Shown piece after piece: positions 25,103 through 34,090 of a stretch of DNA of 64,000 nt. The stretch is from Amycolatopsis sp. DSM 110486 (GTDB taxonomy: Bacteria; Actinomycetota; Actinomycetes; Mycobacteriales; Pseudonocardiaceae), in assembly GCF_019468465.1 (NCBI RefSeq), contig NZ_CP080519.1:4603001-4667000 (forward strand). Direction: 5' to 3'. A program made the translations under genes and the position numbers. Under the pieces are notes generated by a model. It was not told the DNA's origin. It saw nothing but the letters and a program-made list of their open reading frames with translations, and did not search any database. Positions within the stretch are counted from its first letter, which is position 1. Each line of letters begins with the position of its first letter.

Positions 25103-25241
25103 GCTTGTCTCCACCAGCTTCGCTCGGACGTGGTACGGACCGGTGGCCCCGTTCGGCCCAGTGTATCGCGGACACCGAGCGTGTTGTGGTTGTCGCGCTT
25201 CGGGTTCTGTGGTTCTACTTAGGACGGTTGTGTGCGGCCGT

Positions 25242-25799
25242 TCAGTCGTTCTCGAAGTCCCACGGGTAGTCACGGCTGTCGGGTGGTGTGTCGTCCACGC
25301 CGGCGGCAAGCAGGTCGGCCGAGGTGAACACGAGGTCGCCGCGCTCACCGAGGAGCACGCCGAGCAGTTCCGCCAGGAGGTCGAGGTGGGCTTGGCGGGA
25401 CTGGTCGGTCAGCTGGGTGATCAGCTCGGATGCCTCGATGATCCGAACGCCCGCGGGGCCCAGTTCGCCGAGCCTGCGGTGCAACAGGCCTGCTTCCCGG
25501 TAGCTCGACCAGGGTGTTCGCAATGCCAGGCAGGAGCCGGCGGTGCTGGCGAACAGCATGAACAGCGGAGCCGCGCCGGGTGTGGAGCTGATCGATTCCC
25601 TGTCCAGCCTGAGCTGGAACAACGTCTGTAGTCCATCGAGCACGCGCTGGCGGTGTGCGCGTAGTGCGGTGTTGTACGCCGACTGTTCCTGCTGATACTC
25701 CCCGAAAGCATCGTCTTCGGATGCCCGCGCGAGCACGTACGCCTCAGCGAAGGCTCTCCGGTTGTAGGAGACCTCGCCGGCTGGGTTCGTCCTGTCCAC
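25242..25799 (-). CDS. Hypothetical protein, unknown function
   Basis: A 185-residue soluble protein that I do not recognise. It is mostly helical in appearance, with a basic N-terminal part, a middle hydrophobic stretch (APLFMLFASTAGSCLALRTPW, about 85-105) and a Leu-rich segment QAHLDLLAELLGVLLGERGDLVF. Codon use is visibly less GC-biased than in the neighbours, hinting at more recent acquisition. The GTG at 25799 lies 6 bases after a TAATGT hexamer, compatible with a leaderless mRNA. It is divergent from the SOS mutasome operon. Confidence 0.6.
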   Translation of the reverse strand: MDRTNPAGEVSYNRRAFAEAYVLARASEDDAFGEYQQEQSAYNTALRAHRQRVLDGLQTLFQLRLDRESISSTPGAAPLFMLFASTAGSCLALRTPWSSYREAGLLHRRLGELGPAGVRIIEASELITQLTDQSRQAHLDLLAELLGVLLGERGDLVFTSADLLAAGVDDTPPDSRDYPWDFEND

Positions 25800-25930
25800 T
25801 CGCCGACATTACCGAGCACGAGCGGCGGCGTTTCCCGTCTGGCTCGGCTGTCGCCTGGCTCGTGGCGCCGGCGACCGTGACAACAACGACCTGAAAGTGC
25901 GAACTATCGTCCGTCGACCCCAGACCCGGC

Positions 25931-25982
25931 TTGACACGGCTACCGGATCCCGGTCTACTTGAGGCATCGAACAGGTGTTCGA
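25931..25982 (+). promoter_or_regulatory. SOS promoter of the imuA'-imuB-dnaE2 operon with LexA box
   Basis: A perfect -35 TTGACA (25931-25936) is followed by a 17-base spacer and TCTACT (25954-25959). The LexA box TCGAACAGGTGTTCGA (25967-25982), a perfect 16-bp palindrome, sits on the predicted transcription start. LexA binding would block the promoter directly, as known for this cassette in mycobacteria. Confidence 0.9.
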
Positions 25983-26099
25983 TGCAGGGTGTCGAAGGCC
26001 GCCTTCCCCGCGGTGCGTCGGTGCTCGTCCTGTGGGGCCCTGGCCTGGGCCTGCGGTGAGGGTGGGCGCCGGCGTGTGCGTGGAGGGGAGGGGTGTGCG

Positions 26100-26822
26100 G
26101 TGACGGCAGTGGTGGAGCCCGTGGCTCGGCTCGCTGCGCTGCCCGGCGTGAGCACGGCGAGCCGGGTCGCGGAGCAGGCTGAGCACGCCAGGACGACGGG
26201 AAGGGTGCTCCCGGTGTCCCCGGCGTTGGCCGGCCTGCTGCCCGACGCGGGGCTCCGGCGCGGGAGCACTGTGGCGGTCCACCGCTCCCCGTCGTTGCTC
26301 CTCGCCCTGCTCGCCGAGGCCACCGCCGCCGGGTCGTGGGCGGCGGTGGTCGGCGTGCCCTCCCTGGGCATCGCCGCGGCGGCGGAGCACGGCGTCGAGG
26401 TGTCGCGCCTCGCCCTCGTGCCCCGCCCGGGCGCCGAGTACCCGTCCGTGGTCGCCGCCCTCCTCGACGGCGTCGACCTGGTGGTCACCGAGCCCCGCTC
26501 CGTCCGCCCCGCGGTCGCCCGGCGCCTTTCCGCCCGCGCCCGCCACCGCGGCACCGTCCTGCTCACCCTCGGCCCCTGGCCCGCGGCCGACGTGGAACTC
26601 CACTGCGTCCCGGGCGAGTGGACGGGGTTTCTCGGCTCTGGGGCGGGGTTTCTGCGCTCCCGGACCGCCGAGGTCCACGCTCGCGGGCGGGGTTCCGCTG
26701 CTCGGCCCCGGTCGGTTTCCGTCGCCTTGCCCGGCCCCGACGGCCGTGCGCTTCCGGTGGAGCCGCTCGCGGTTCCGGTGGGTCTTCCGCTGCAGCGGCT
26801 TGACGAGGAGGCTGTGGGATGA
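26100..26822 (+). CDS. imuA': ImuA', mutasome accessory protein
   Basis: A 240-residue RecA-fold-like protein of the mycobacterial ImuA' type that acts with ImuB and DnaE2 in damage-induced mutagenesis. Visible parts: LPGVSTASRVAEQAEHARTTGRVLPVSPALAGLLPDAGLRRGSTVAVH, the degenerate Walker-like region before SPSLLLALLAEATAAGSWAAVVG, and DLVVTEPRSVRPAVARRLSARARHRGTVLLTLGPWP. Start GTG 26100 with GGAGGGGAGGG upstream; the frame is open further 5'. A perfect LexA box and promoter lie 120 bases upstream. Identity rests on the domain pattern and on the following imuB and dnaE2. Confidence 0.88.
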   Translation: MTAVVEPVARLAALPGVSTASRVAEQAEHARTTGRVLPVSPALAGLLPDAGLRRGSTVAVHRSPSLLLALLAEATAAGSWAAVVGVPSLGIAAAAEHGVEVSRLALVPRPGAEYPSVVAALLDGVDLVVTEPRSVRPAVARRLSARARHRGTVLLTLGPWPAADVELHCVPGEWTGFLGSGAGFLRSRTAEVHARGRGSAARPRSVSVALPGPDGRALPVEPLAVPVGLPLQRLDEEAVG

Positions 26823-27073
26823 CTGCCGTCTGCGTTTCGCCGGGACAGCGACTACGCGATTCAGATCGTTTCGCTCCGGACTTCGTGCGGGATGGTCGTG
26901 CGAAGGCAGACCGGGGCCGTGGCGCCGCCTGCGCGGGTTTCGTGCTCGTCGTTGTGCCGCGTGGGTCGGCTTTACGCCGGCGTGCGCCCGGTTCGCACGT
27001 CCTTTCCTCTCCGGCGACCGCCGGAACTCGCGTGACATCCGTCCACATCAGACACCCCGAGGTGGCCGGATGA
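26819..27073 (+). CDS. Small ORF bridging imuA' and imuB, doubtful
   Basis: An 84-codon ORF whose ATG overlaps the imuA' stop (ATGA) and whose TGA overlaps the imuB ATG (ATGA). It exactly fills the 247-base gap in the operon. The product is basic, Arg-rich, without recognised motif, and third positions are less GC-biased than in imuA' or imuB, with one TTA codon. It may keep ribosomes moving between the two genes or be a relic of a longer imuA' or imuB end. Whether the peptide matters is unknown. Confidence 0.35.
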   Translation: MTAVCVSPGQRLRDSDRFAPDFVRDGRAKADRGRGAACAGFVLVVVPRGSALRRRAPGSHVLSSPATAGTRVTSVHIRHPEVAG

Positions 27074-28686
27074 CCATCACCGAAGAAACCCCCAGAACCA
27101 CCACCCTCCCCGCCCGGATGCTCGTCCTCTGGTGCCCCGACTGGCCCGCCGTCGCGGCGGTGGCCGCGGCCGGCGCACCGCTCACCAAGCCGGCCGCGGT
27201 GTTCCTCGCCAACCGCGTCGTGGCGTGTACCGCGGTGGCGCGCAAGAACGGCGTGCGGAGGGGGATGCGGCGGCGGGAGGCGGAGTCGAAGTGTCCCGAG
27301 CTGGGCGTGTTCGGCGTGGACGACGGGCGGGACGCGCGGCTGTTCGAGAACGTCGCGCGCGCCGTGGAGGAGCTGGTCGTCGGGCTGGAGGTGGTGCGGC
27401 CGGGGCTGATCGCGGTGCCCGTGGCGGGCGCGGCGGGCTACTTCGGCGGCGAGCATCCGCTCGCGGAGAAGCTGCTGGACCAGGTGGCCGCGGTGGCGGG
27501 CGTCGAGTGCCAGGTCGGGGTGGCGGAGGGGCTGTTCGGGGCCACGATCGCGGCCCGGCACGGTGAGTTCGTGCCGCCCGGGGAAACGAGACAATTCCTC
27601 GCACCCCTGCGCATCACCGAGCTCGACCAGCCCGACGTCGAGCGCAAGGAGCTCGTCGACCTGCTCACACGCCTGGGCCTCAAAACACTCGGGGCGTTCG
27701 CGGAGCTGACCGAACGCGACGTGATGTCCCGCTTCGCCCTCGACGGCGTGCTCGCCCACCGGCTGGCGCGCGGGCTGTCGGAGCGCCCTCCGCTGCGCCG
27801 CAAACCGCCGGCCGACCTCACACTCACCGAGGAGTTCGACCCGGTGCTGGAACGCGTCGACGTCGCGGCGTTCCTCGCCAAGAACCTCGGCGCGCGGTTC
27901 CACGCGGCTCTCGCCGACCGCGGCCTGGCGTGCACGCGCCTCGGCATCTACGCCACCACCGAGGGCGGCGAGCAGCTCGGCCGCGTCTGGCGCTGCGCGG
28001 AACCCCTGACACCCCAAGGGGTCGCCGACCGCGTGCGGTGGCAGTTCGAGGGCTGGCTGAAGGGCAACCGGCCCACCTCGGGCGTCGCGCGGCTGCGGCT
28101 GGAGCCGGAGGAAACGGTCGAGGGCAAGTCCCTGCAGCTCGGCCTCTGGCACGGTGGCAACCGCAGTGAGGACGACGAGCTCACCACCGAACGCGCCGCC
28201 CGCGCCTTCGTCCGCGTGCAGGGCCTGCTCGGCCCTGAAGGCGTCGTCACCCCGATCCTCGACGGCGGCCGCGACCCCGCCGGCCGCGTCCGCCTCATCC
28301 CGTGGGGCGACCCGCGCGAGCCCGTCTCGCCGCCGGACGCCACGTGGCCGGGCCGCCTGCCCGCGCCGTCACCCGCGACGGTGCTCGAACAACCCGTGCC
28401 GGTCAAGGTCGTCGACGAGCAGGGCATGCCCGTCGGCATCACCAGCCGCAAGCAGCTCACGGCGCCGCCGTGCCGGCTGAGCGTCGCGGGCGCCCCTCCG
28501 CGGATGGTCCTCGACTGGGCCGGCCCGTGGCCCGTCGCGGCCAGCCGTCGCGCGGCCACGCCGCAACAGGCCCGCCTGCAGCTGCTCCTGGCCGCCGCCG
28601 GAGGAGACGACGCCGACGAAGCCGTGCTCGTCCTGTGCTCCGGCACCGAAAATCCTGTGTGGACAGTGGAAGGAATCTACGACTGA
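27070..28686 (+). CDS. imuB: ImuB, catalytically inactive Y-family polymerase-like protein
   Basis: A 538-residue Y-family-fold adaptor that tethers DnaE2 and ImuA' to the sliding clamp. N-terminal palm-like region: RMLVLWCPDWPAVAAVAAAG, where active polymerases have D-x-D-x-FFAxVE, so the first catalytic carboxylate block is missing, as expected for ImuB. A helix-hairpin-helix-like stretch LLTRLGLKTLGAFAELTERDV follows. LQLGLWHGG (about residue 355) fits the QLPLWG-type clamp-binding motif described in mycobacterial ImuB. ATG 27070 overlaps the stop of the small upstream ORF. The stop TGA overlaps the ATG of another tiny ORF. Confidence 0.93.
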   Translation: MTITEETPRTTTLPARMLVLWCPDWPAVAAVAAAGAPLTKPAAVFLANRVVACTAVARKNGVRRGMRRREAESKCPELGVFGVDDGRDARLFENVARAVEELVVGLEVVRPGLIAVPVAGAAGYFGGEHPLAEKLLDQVAAVAGVECQVGVAEGLFGATIAARHGEFVPPGETRQFLAPLRITELDQPDVERKELVDLLTRLGLKTLGAFAELTERDVMSRFALDGVLAHRLARGLSERPPLRRKPPADLTLTEEFDPVLERVDVAAFLAKNLGARFHAALADRGLACTRLGIYATTEGGEQLGRVWRCAEPLTPQGVADRVRWQFEGWLKGNRPTSGVARLRLEPEETVEGKSLQLGLWHGGNRSEDDELTTERAARAFVRVQGLLGPEGVVTPILDGGRDPAGRVRLIPWGDPREPVSPPDATWPGRLPAPSPATVLEQPVPVKVVDEQGMPVGITSRKQLTAPPCRLSVAGAPPRMVLDWAGPWPVAASRRAATPQQARLQLLLAAAGGDDADEAVLVLCSGTENPVWTVEGIYD

Positions 28687-28769
28687 TGGACGACGAAACC
28701 GAAACCGCCTCCGTGCGCCGGGAACCCCCGCTCATCCCGGGGCCCCGCAGTTCCCCCGAAAACGACTAG
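28686..28769 (+). CDS. 27-residue ORF between imuB and dnaE2
   Basis: The ATG overlaps the imuB stop (TGATG) and the TAG stop is followed directly by the dnaE2 ATG. Codon third positions are strongly G/C, like the neighbours. The peptide is acidic at both ends (MDDETETAS... and ...SSPEND) with a Pro-rich middle. No motif is recognised. It could be a coupling ORF that sets the imuB:dnaE2 ratio. Confidence 0.45.
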   Translation: MDDETETASVRREPPLIPGPRSSPEND

Positions 28770-31700
28770 ATGGGCTGGAACAACCCGCCCGTCCCCTGGC
28801 AGGACCTCGCGCGGGCCCTGTCCGGCGACGGCGACGTGCCGCCCGGCGACCACGGCGACAGCCCGGCGTGGGGCCGCAAACGCGACGTCTACCGCCGCCC
28901 CGCCGACGTGCCGCCGCCGCGCAGCGAGGTCGAGTCCGGGCCGCGCGTGCCGTACGCCGAACTGCACTGCCACTCCAACTTCAGCTTCCTCGACGGCGCC
29001 AGCCACCCCGAGGAGCTCGTGGAGGAGGCCGCGCGGCTCGGCCTCGACGCCATCACGCTCACCGACCACGACGGCATGTACGGCGTCGTCCGCTTCGCCG
29101 AAGCCGCGAAGGAGCTGGGCGTTGCCACGGTGTTCGGCACCGAGCTGAGCTTCGGCCTCTCCGCCCCGCAGAACGGCGTCGCCGACCCCGAAGGCCAGCA
29201 CCTGCTCCTGCTCGCGCGCGGCGACGACGGCTACCGCAGCCTGTGCCGTGCCATCACCGCCGGCCAGCTGCGCGGCTACGACTGCGCTGTCGGCGCCGCC
29301 GGCGAGCAAGAGCGGGCCGAAAAAGGCCGTCCCGTCTACGACCTGCGCGCCGTCGCAGAAGAGGTCACCGGCCAGTGCGCCGTGCTCACCGGCTGCCGCA
29401 AAGGCTCCGTCAGGCAAGCGCTGCTGGGCGAAGGCCCGGCCGCCGCGGCCACGCAGCTGAGAAAACTCGTCGAGCTCTTCGGCCGCGACAACGTCTACGT
29501 CGAGCTTTTCGACCACGGCCAGCCCCTCGACAGCACCCACAACGACCTCCTCGCCGAGCTGGCGAACGACTTCGGCCTGCCCACTGTCGCCACCACCGCC
29601 GCGCACTACGCCCGTCCCGAACGCGGCCGTTTCGCCGACGCCGTCGCCGCGATCCGCGCGCGCCGCGGCATCGACGACCTCGAAGGCTGGCTGCCCAGCG
29701 ACGGCGCCGCTTTCCTGCGCTCCGGCACCGAAATGGCCGAGCGTTTCCGGCGGTACCCCGGCGCAGTCCAACGCTCGGCGCTGCTCGGCGTCGAATGCTC
29801 GTTCAAGCTGGAGCTCCTCGCGCCCGAGCTGCCACCGTTCGACGTGCCGGAGGGCCACACCGAGACGACGTACCTGCGCCACCTCACGATGAAGGGTGCC
29901 GAAGAGCGTTACCTCGGCAAGGAGGACGAAGCCGCCGCGTACGCCCAGATCGAGCACGAGCTGAAGATCATCGAAGACCTCGGCTTCCCCGGCTACTTCC
30001 TGATCGTCTGGGACATCGTGCGTTTTTGCCGCGACAGCACCATCCTCTGCCAGGGCCGGGGCTCGGCCGCGAACTCCGCCGTCTGCTACGCGCTGGGCAT
30101 CACCAAGGTCGACCCGGTGAAGTACAAGCTGCTCTTCGAACGCTTCCTCGCCCCCGACCGCGACGGTTACCCCGACATCGACCTCGACATCGAGTCCGAT
30201 CGCCGCGAAGAGGCCATCCAATACGTCTTCGCCAAGCACGGCCGCCTCAACACCGCGCAGGTAGCCAACGTGATCACCTACCGCGCCCGCTCCGCGATCC
30301 GCGACGCCGCCCGCGCGCTCGGCTACTCACCCGGCCAGCAGGACGCGTGGAGCAAGCAGATCGACCGCTGGGGAGCGTTGCGCAGCACCGAAAAGGACCA
30401 CGACCACGATATTCCGGACGACGTCGTGCAGCTCGCGTTCGCCCTCGAGGACTTTCCGCGCCACCTCGGGATCCACTCCGGCGGCATGGTGATCTGCCAG
30501 GAGCCGGTGAGCCAGGTCTGCCCGGTCGAGTGGGCGCGGATGGAGAACCGCAGCGTGGTGCAGTGGGAGAAGGAGGACTGCGCCGCGGCCGGGCTGGTGA
30601 AGTTCGACCTGCTGGGCCTGGGCATGTTGTCCGCGCTGCACTACATGCTCGACCTCGTCGAGGAGTACAAGGGCGAGAAGATCGACCTGGCCGAACTGGA
30701 TCTGAAGGACCAGAACATCTACCGGATGCTCTGCCGCGCCGACGCGATCGGCGTGTTCCAGGTGGAGAGCCGCGCGCAGCTGGCCACGCTGCCGCGGCTG
30801 CGGCCGGAGGAGTTCTACGACCTGGCCGTGGAGGTCGCGCTCATCCGCCCCGGGCCGATCCAGGGCGGCTCCGTGCACCCGTACATCCGGCGCAAGCAGG
30901 GGCGCGAGGAGTGGGAGTACGACCACCCGCTGCTGGAAAACGCGTTGCACAAGACCAAAGGCGTGCCGCTGTTCCAGGAACAGCTGATGCAGATCGCGCT
31001 CGACGTCGCGAACTTCACCGCGGCGGAGGCCGACCAGCTGCGCCACGCGATGGGGTCCAAGCGTTCCGAGCGGAAGATGGAGCTGCTGCGGCAGCGGTTC
31101 CTCGACGGCGCAGCAGCCAACGGCCTGGAGCCGGAGCTCGCGGAGAAGATCTTCCTGAAGCTCAAGGCGTTCGCGAACTTCGGTTTCCCGGAGAGCCACG
31201 CGCTGAGCTTCGCGTACCTGGTGTTCGCGAGCGCGTATTTCAAGTACTACCACCCGGACGCGTTCTGCGCGGGGCTGCTGCGCGCGCAGCCGATGGGGTT
31301 CTACTCGCCGCAGTCGCTGGTGGCCGACGCGCGGCGCCATGGCGTCACGGTGCTCGGCCCCGACATCAATCTCAGCCTGCCCCAGGCGACGCTGGAACCG
31401 TTGCCGGACAACGGAAAGCTGCGCGCGGTCCGCGGCGGCCTCGGCACCGTGCGGCTGATCGGCGACGAGCTGGCGGAGAAGATCGTCGCCGAACGGTCGG
31501 GCGTCCCGTTCGCGAGCATGTCCGACCTCGCCCGCCGCGTGCGGCTCACTGCGCCACAGCTGGAGGCCCTCGCTACGGCCGGCGCCTTCAGCTGCTTCGG
31601 CGGCGACCGCCGGCAGGCCCTGTGGTCCGCGGGCGCCGTAGCGCAGGACCGCCCGGAGAAGCTGCCGGGCACGGCTCCCGGCGCCGACGCCCCGACGCTG

Positions 31701-32120
31701 CCCGGCATGGACGACCTCGACCTCGCCGCCGCCGACGTGTGGGCCACGGGCCTCTCGCCGGACAGCTACCCGACGGAGTTCGTGCGCGACCACCTCGACA
31801 CCCTGGGCGTCGTCCCGGCCGCTCGCCTGCTCGACCAGCCCGACGGCGCCCGCGTCCTCGTCGGCGGCGCCGTCACGCACCGCCAGCGCCCCGCCACCGC
31901 CGGCGGCGTCACCTTCATCAACCTCGAGGACGAGACGGGCATGGTCAACGTCGTCTGCACCCTCGGCCTCTGGCAACGCTTCCACCGCGTCGCGCGCTCC
32001 AGCACCGCCCTGCTGGTCCGCGGCGTCGTCGAGAAGGCGGACGGCGTGGCGAGCGTGCGCGCTCAGAAGCTGGAGCCGCTGCCCTTGCGGATCACGGCGA
32101 AGTCGCGGGACTTCCGGTGA
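28770..32120 (+). CDS. dnaE2: Error-prone DNA polymerase III alpha subunit DnaE2
   Basis: SOS-induced translesion polymerase, 1116 residues. Domains in order: basic leader, PHP domain from about residue 60 (YAELHCHSNFSFLDGASHPEELVEEA, LTDHDGMYGVVRF), catalytic palm with GRGSAANSAVCYALGIT and the catalytic aspartates in GYPDIDLDIESDRREE, fingers, tandem HhH (LEALATAGAF) and the C-terminal OB domain (ARVLVGGAVTHRQRP...FINLEDETGMVNVVC). Length and the lack of the tau-binding tail fit DnaE2 rather than DnaE1. It is last in the imuA'-imuB operon under LexA. Its 3' end overlaps the end of a convergent gene fragment by 29 bases. Confidence 0.95.
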   Translation: MGWNNPPVPWQDLARALSGDGDVPPGDHGDSPAWGRKRDVYRRPADVPPPRSEVESGPRVPYAELHCHSNFSFLDGASHPEELVEEAARLGLDAITLTDHDGMYGVVRFAEAAKELGVATVFGTELSFGLSAPQNGVADPEGQHLLLLARGDDGYRSLCRAITAGQLRGYDCAVGAAGEQERAEKGRPVYDLRAVAEEVTGQCAVLTGCRKGSVRQALLGEGPAAAATQLRKLVELFGRDNVYVELFDHGQPLDSTHNDLLAELANDFGLPTVATTAAHYARPERGRFADAVAAIRARRGIDDLEGWLPSDGAAFLRSGTEMAERFRRYPGAVQRSALLGVECSFKLELLAPELPPFDVPEGHTETTYLRHLTMKGAEERYLGKEDEAAAYAQIEHELKIIEDLGFPGYFLIVWDIVRFCRDSTILCQGRGSAANSAVCYALGITKVDPVKYKLLFERFLAPDRDGYPDIDLDIESDRREEAIQYVFAKHGRLNTAQVANVITYRARSAIRDAARALGYSPGQQDAWSKQIDRWGALRSTEKDHDHDIPDDVVQLAFALEDFPRHLGIHSGGMVICQEPVSQVCPVEWARMENRSVVQWEKEDCAAAGLVKFDLLGLGMLSALHYMLDLVEEYKGEKIDLAELDLKDQNIYRMLCRADAIGVFQVESRAQLATLPRLRPEEFYDLAVEVALIRPGPIQGGSVHPYIRRKQGREEWEYDHPLLENALHKTKGVPLFQEQLMQIALDVANFTAAEADQLRHAMGSKRSERKMELLRQRFLDGAAANGLEPELAEKIFLKLKAFANFGFPESHALSFAYLVFASAYFKYYHPDAFCAGLLRAQPMGFYSPQSLVADARRHGVTVLGPDINLSLPQATLEPLPDNGKLRAVRGGLGTVRLIGDELAEKIVAERSGVPFASMSDLARRVRLTAPQLEALATAGAFSCFGGDRRQALWSAGAVAQDRPEKLPGTAPGADAPTLPGMDDLDLAAADVWATGLSPDSYPTEFVRDHLDTLGVVPAARLLDQPDGARVLVGGAVTHRQRPATAGGVTFINLEDETGMVNVVCTLGLWQRFHRVARSSTALLVRGVVEKADGVASVRAQKLEPLPLRITAKSRDFR

Positions 32121-32665
32121 CCCCGACAAAGCCCCGGCGGGCGACCTCGGCGCGCACGATCGGCGCCACCTCTGTACCCAGCAACTCGATGGCCCGCAGC
32201 AAATCCCGGTGCGAGACCGAGCCGATGCCCAGCTGCAGCAACGTGCGGTCGTGGCCGAAGAGCTCGTGCTGGTAAAGGATCTTCTCCGCCACGGCCGCCG
32301 GCGAGCCCACCGCGTAGGCGCCGGTGAGGGTGGTCTTCGCGGTGAACTCGGCGCGGGTCGTGGGTGGGATGCCGCGTTCGGCGAGGATGCGGTTCATGAC
32401 CGAGGCGTCGGCGGGGTAGTAGAGGTCGGCCGCGGCCTGCGAAGTGTCGGCGACGAAGCCGTGCAGCGTGATCGCCACGGGTTGCGGGGCGTGGCCGTAG
32501 TGGGTGAGCGCGCGGCGGTGGACGTCGATCAGCGGGGCGAACTGCGGCGCCTGCCCGCCGAGGATGCCGAGCGCGAACTGCAGGCCGAGCCGCCCGGCGC
32601 GGACCACGGACGCGGGGCTGCCTCCGACGGCGAGCCAAACCGGCAGCGGCGACTGCACCGGCTGT
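32092..32665 (-). pseudogene. LLM-class flavin-dependent oxidoreductase, 3' fragment
   Basis: About 180 residues matching the C-terminal half of luciferase-like monooxygenases: PVQSPLPVWLAVGGSPASVVRAGRLGLQFALGILGG, then ...HGFVADTSQAAADLYYP and GSPAAVAEKILYQHELFGHDRTLLQLGIGS. Such enzymes are about 340 residues; the N-terminal half with the FMN-binding strands is missing. Upstream, the reading frame enters sequence that is the antisense of a TetR gene. The gene has therefore lost its 5' end and promoter. The frame stays open to 32910 only because of the antisense open frame. Confidence 0.82.
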
Positions 32666-33225
32666 TTGCCGAGCGCGGCCTGAGCGTGCCGCTGCGCGAG
32701 GTCGCCGACGCGGCGGGCGTGGGCATCGCCACGCTCTACCGCCGGTTCCCCACCCGTGAAGACCTGATCACCGGCGTCTTCACCGAGAAGATGACGATCT
32801 ACGCCGAATCCGTCGAAACCGCCCTCGCCGACCCCGACCCGTGGCACGGCTTCTGCGGCTACCTCGAAACGCTCTGCGCGATGCAGGCCGAGGACCAGGG
32901 GTTCACCCATGTGCTCACGCTCTCGTTCCCCACGGCGAAGGCGTTCGAGGCCCAGCGCCGCCGCGCATACCAGAACTTCGCCCGGCTCATCGGCAAAGCG
33001 CAGGAATCGGGCCGGCTCAGGCCCGATTTCGTCGCCGAAGACCTGATCATGCTGCTCATGGCCAACGCCGGCGTGCTCGCCGCGACCGCCCAGACCGCGC
33101 CGAACACCTGGCGCCGCTTCCTCGCCTACATGATCGAGTCGTTCGACACGGCCGCGACCACCGACGAGCTCCCCGCGCCACCGTCGGCGCGGGCCATGTT
33201 CCGCGCCATGCGCCAGGCCCGCTGA
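32655..33225 (+). pseudogene. TetR-family regulator, 5'-truncated
   Basis: About 185 residues of a TetR regulator beginning LHRLFAERGLSVPLREVADAAGVGIATLYRRFPTREDLITGVF, i.e. from the second half of helix 1 onward. The N-terminal arm and the first part of helix 1 are absent and the frame runs upstream into the antisense of the oxidoreductase fragment. The C-terminal ligand domain looks intact. GTG 32689 is the first plausible start but would cut into the HTH domain. Both genes were probably a divergent regulator/enzyme pair joined by a deletion. Confidence 0.78.
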
Positions 33226-33247
33226 AGCCGTGTGACATCCTGTCGAG

Positions 33248-33835
33248 GTGATCGAGACCGGTGAGGACTACCGCGACGCCGTGCTTTCCGGGCAGTGGTG
33301 GGAAAAGCGTCAGTTCACGGGCTGCGACTTCACCGAGGCCGACCTGCGTGACCTGCGCACGCGCGGCTGCACGTTCGACAACTGCGACTTCACCAAGACT
33401 GACCTCGCCGGCTCGCGCCACGACGCCTCGGCCTTCCGCAGCTGCACGTTCGACCGCGCGGTGCTCGCCGACAGCCGGTGGTCGTCGTGCTCGCTGCTCG
33501 GTTCATCCTTTGTGGACTGCCGATTCCTCGGCATCGCGCTCACGGAGTGCGACCTGTCCCTGGTCTCCCTCGCCCGCGGCCGGCTGCGCAAGCTGCACCT
33601 GTCCGGCCTGCGCATGCGCGAGGCCAACCTCACCGAGGCCGACCTCACCGACACCGACCTGCGCGACTCCGACCTCACCGGCGCCCGCCTCCTCGGCGCC
33701 AAGCTCCCCGGCGCCGACCTGCGCGGCACCCGGCTCGACGCCAACGCCCTCGTGCAGGCCGACCTGCGCGGCGCCTACGTCGACGTCGAGACAGCCATCG
33801 GGTTCGCCGCCGCCCACGGCCTCATCGTCAAGTGA
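33248..33835 (+). CDS. Pentapeptide-repeat protein
   Basis: A 195-residue protein built of A(D/N)Lxx-type pentapeptides: CDFTEADLRDLRTRGCTF, NCDFTKTDLAG, and a long run ANLTEADLTDTDLRDSDLTGARLLGAKLPGADLRGTRL. These repeats fold as a right-handed quadrilateral beta-helix. Some relatives (MfpA, Qnr) mimic DNA and protect gyrase, and the length here is close to that of MfpA, but the function cannot be told from sequence. GTG start 33248, 22 bases after the truncated TetR gene. The C-terminus has a short non-repeat segment (VETAIGFAAAHGLIVK). Confidence 0.9.
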   Translation: MIETGEDYRDAVLSGQWWEKRQFTGCDFTEADLRDLRTRGCTFDNCDFTKTDLAGSRHDASAFRSCTFDRAVLADSRWSSCSLLGSSFVDCRFLGIALTECDLSLVSLARGRLRKLHLSGLRMREANLTEADLTDTDLRDSDLTGARLLGAKLPGADLRGTRLDANALVQADLRGAYVDVETAIGFAAAHGLIVK

Positions 33836-34090
33836 CACATCGAAGAAACCGGGCCTGAAACCCGACAGCGGCGTCGACCCGGCGATTCCTCGCCGAACGG
33901 CCGGCACTTGCCCGCGAGCTCTTCGGCGAACCCCGCATGCCGACGCTCGTGCAGTACGACCGCTGAGGGTGGCGGTGTTCACGGTGCCTGCGCCGGCCCG
34001 GGCCGAGGGCAGCCCCCCGCCCTCCTCCTGGGGGGCGTCCCCGTCCCAGTTTATCGTTACCAGGCCCCGAAAAGTGGCCACCGCGGAATC

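Noticed and set aside
32209..32690. Plus-strand extension of the TetR frame
   Set aside because: This part is the antisense of the oxidoreductase fragment; the open frame is a by-product of the deletion joint.
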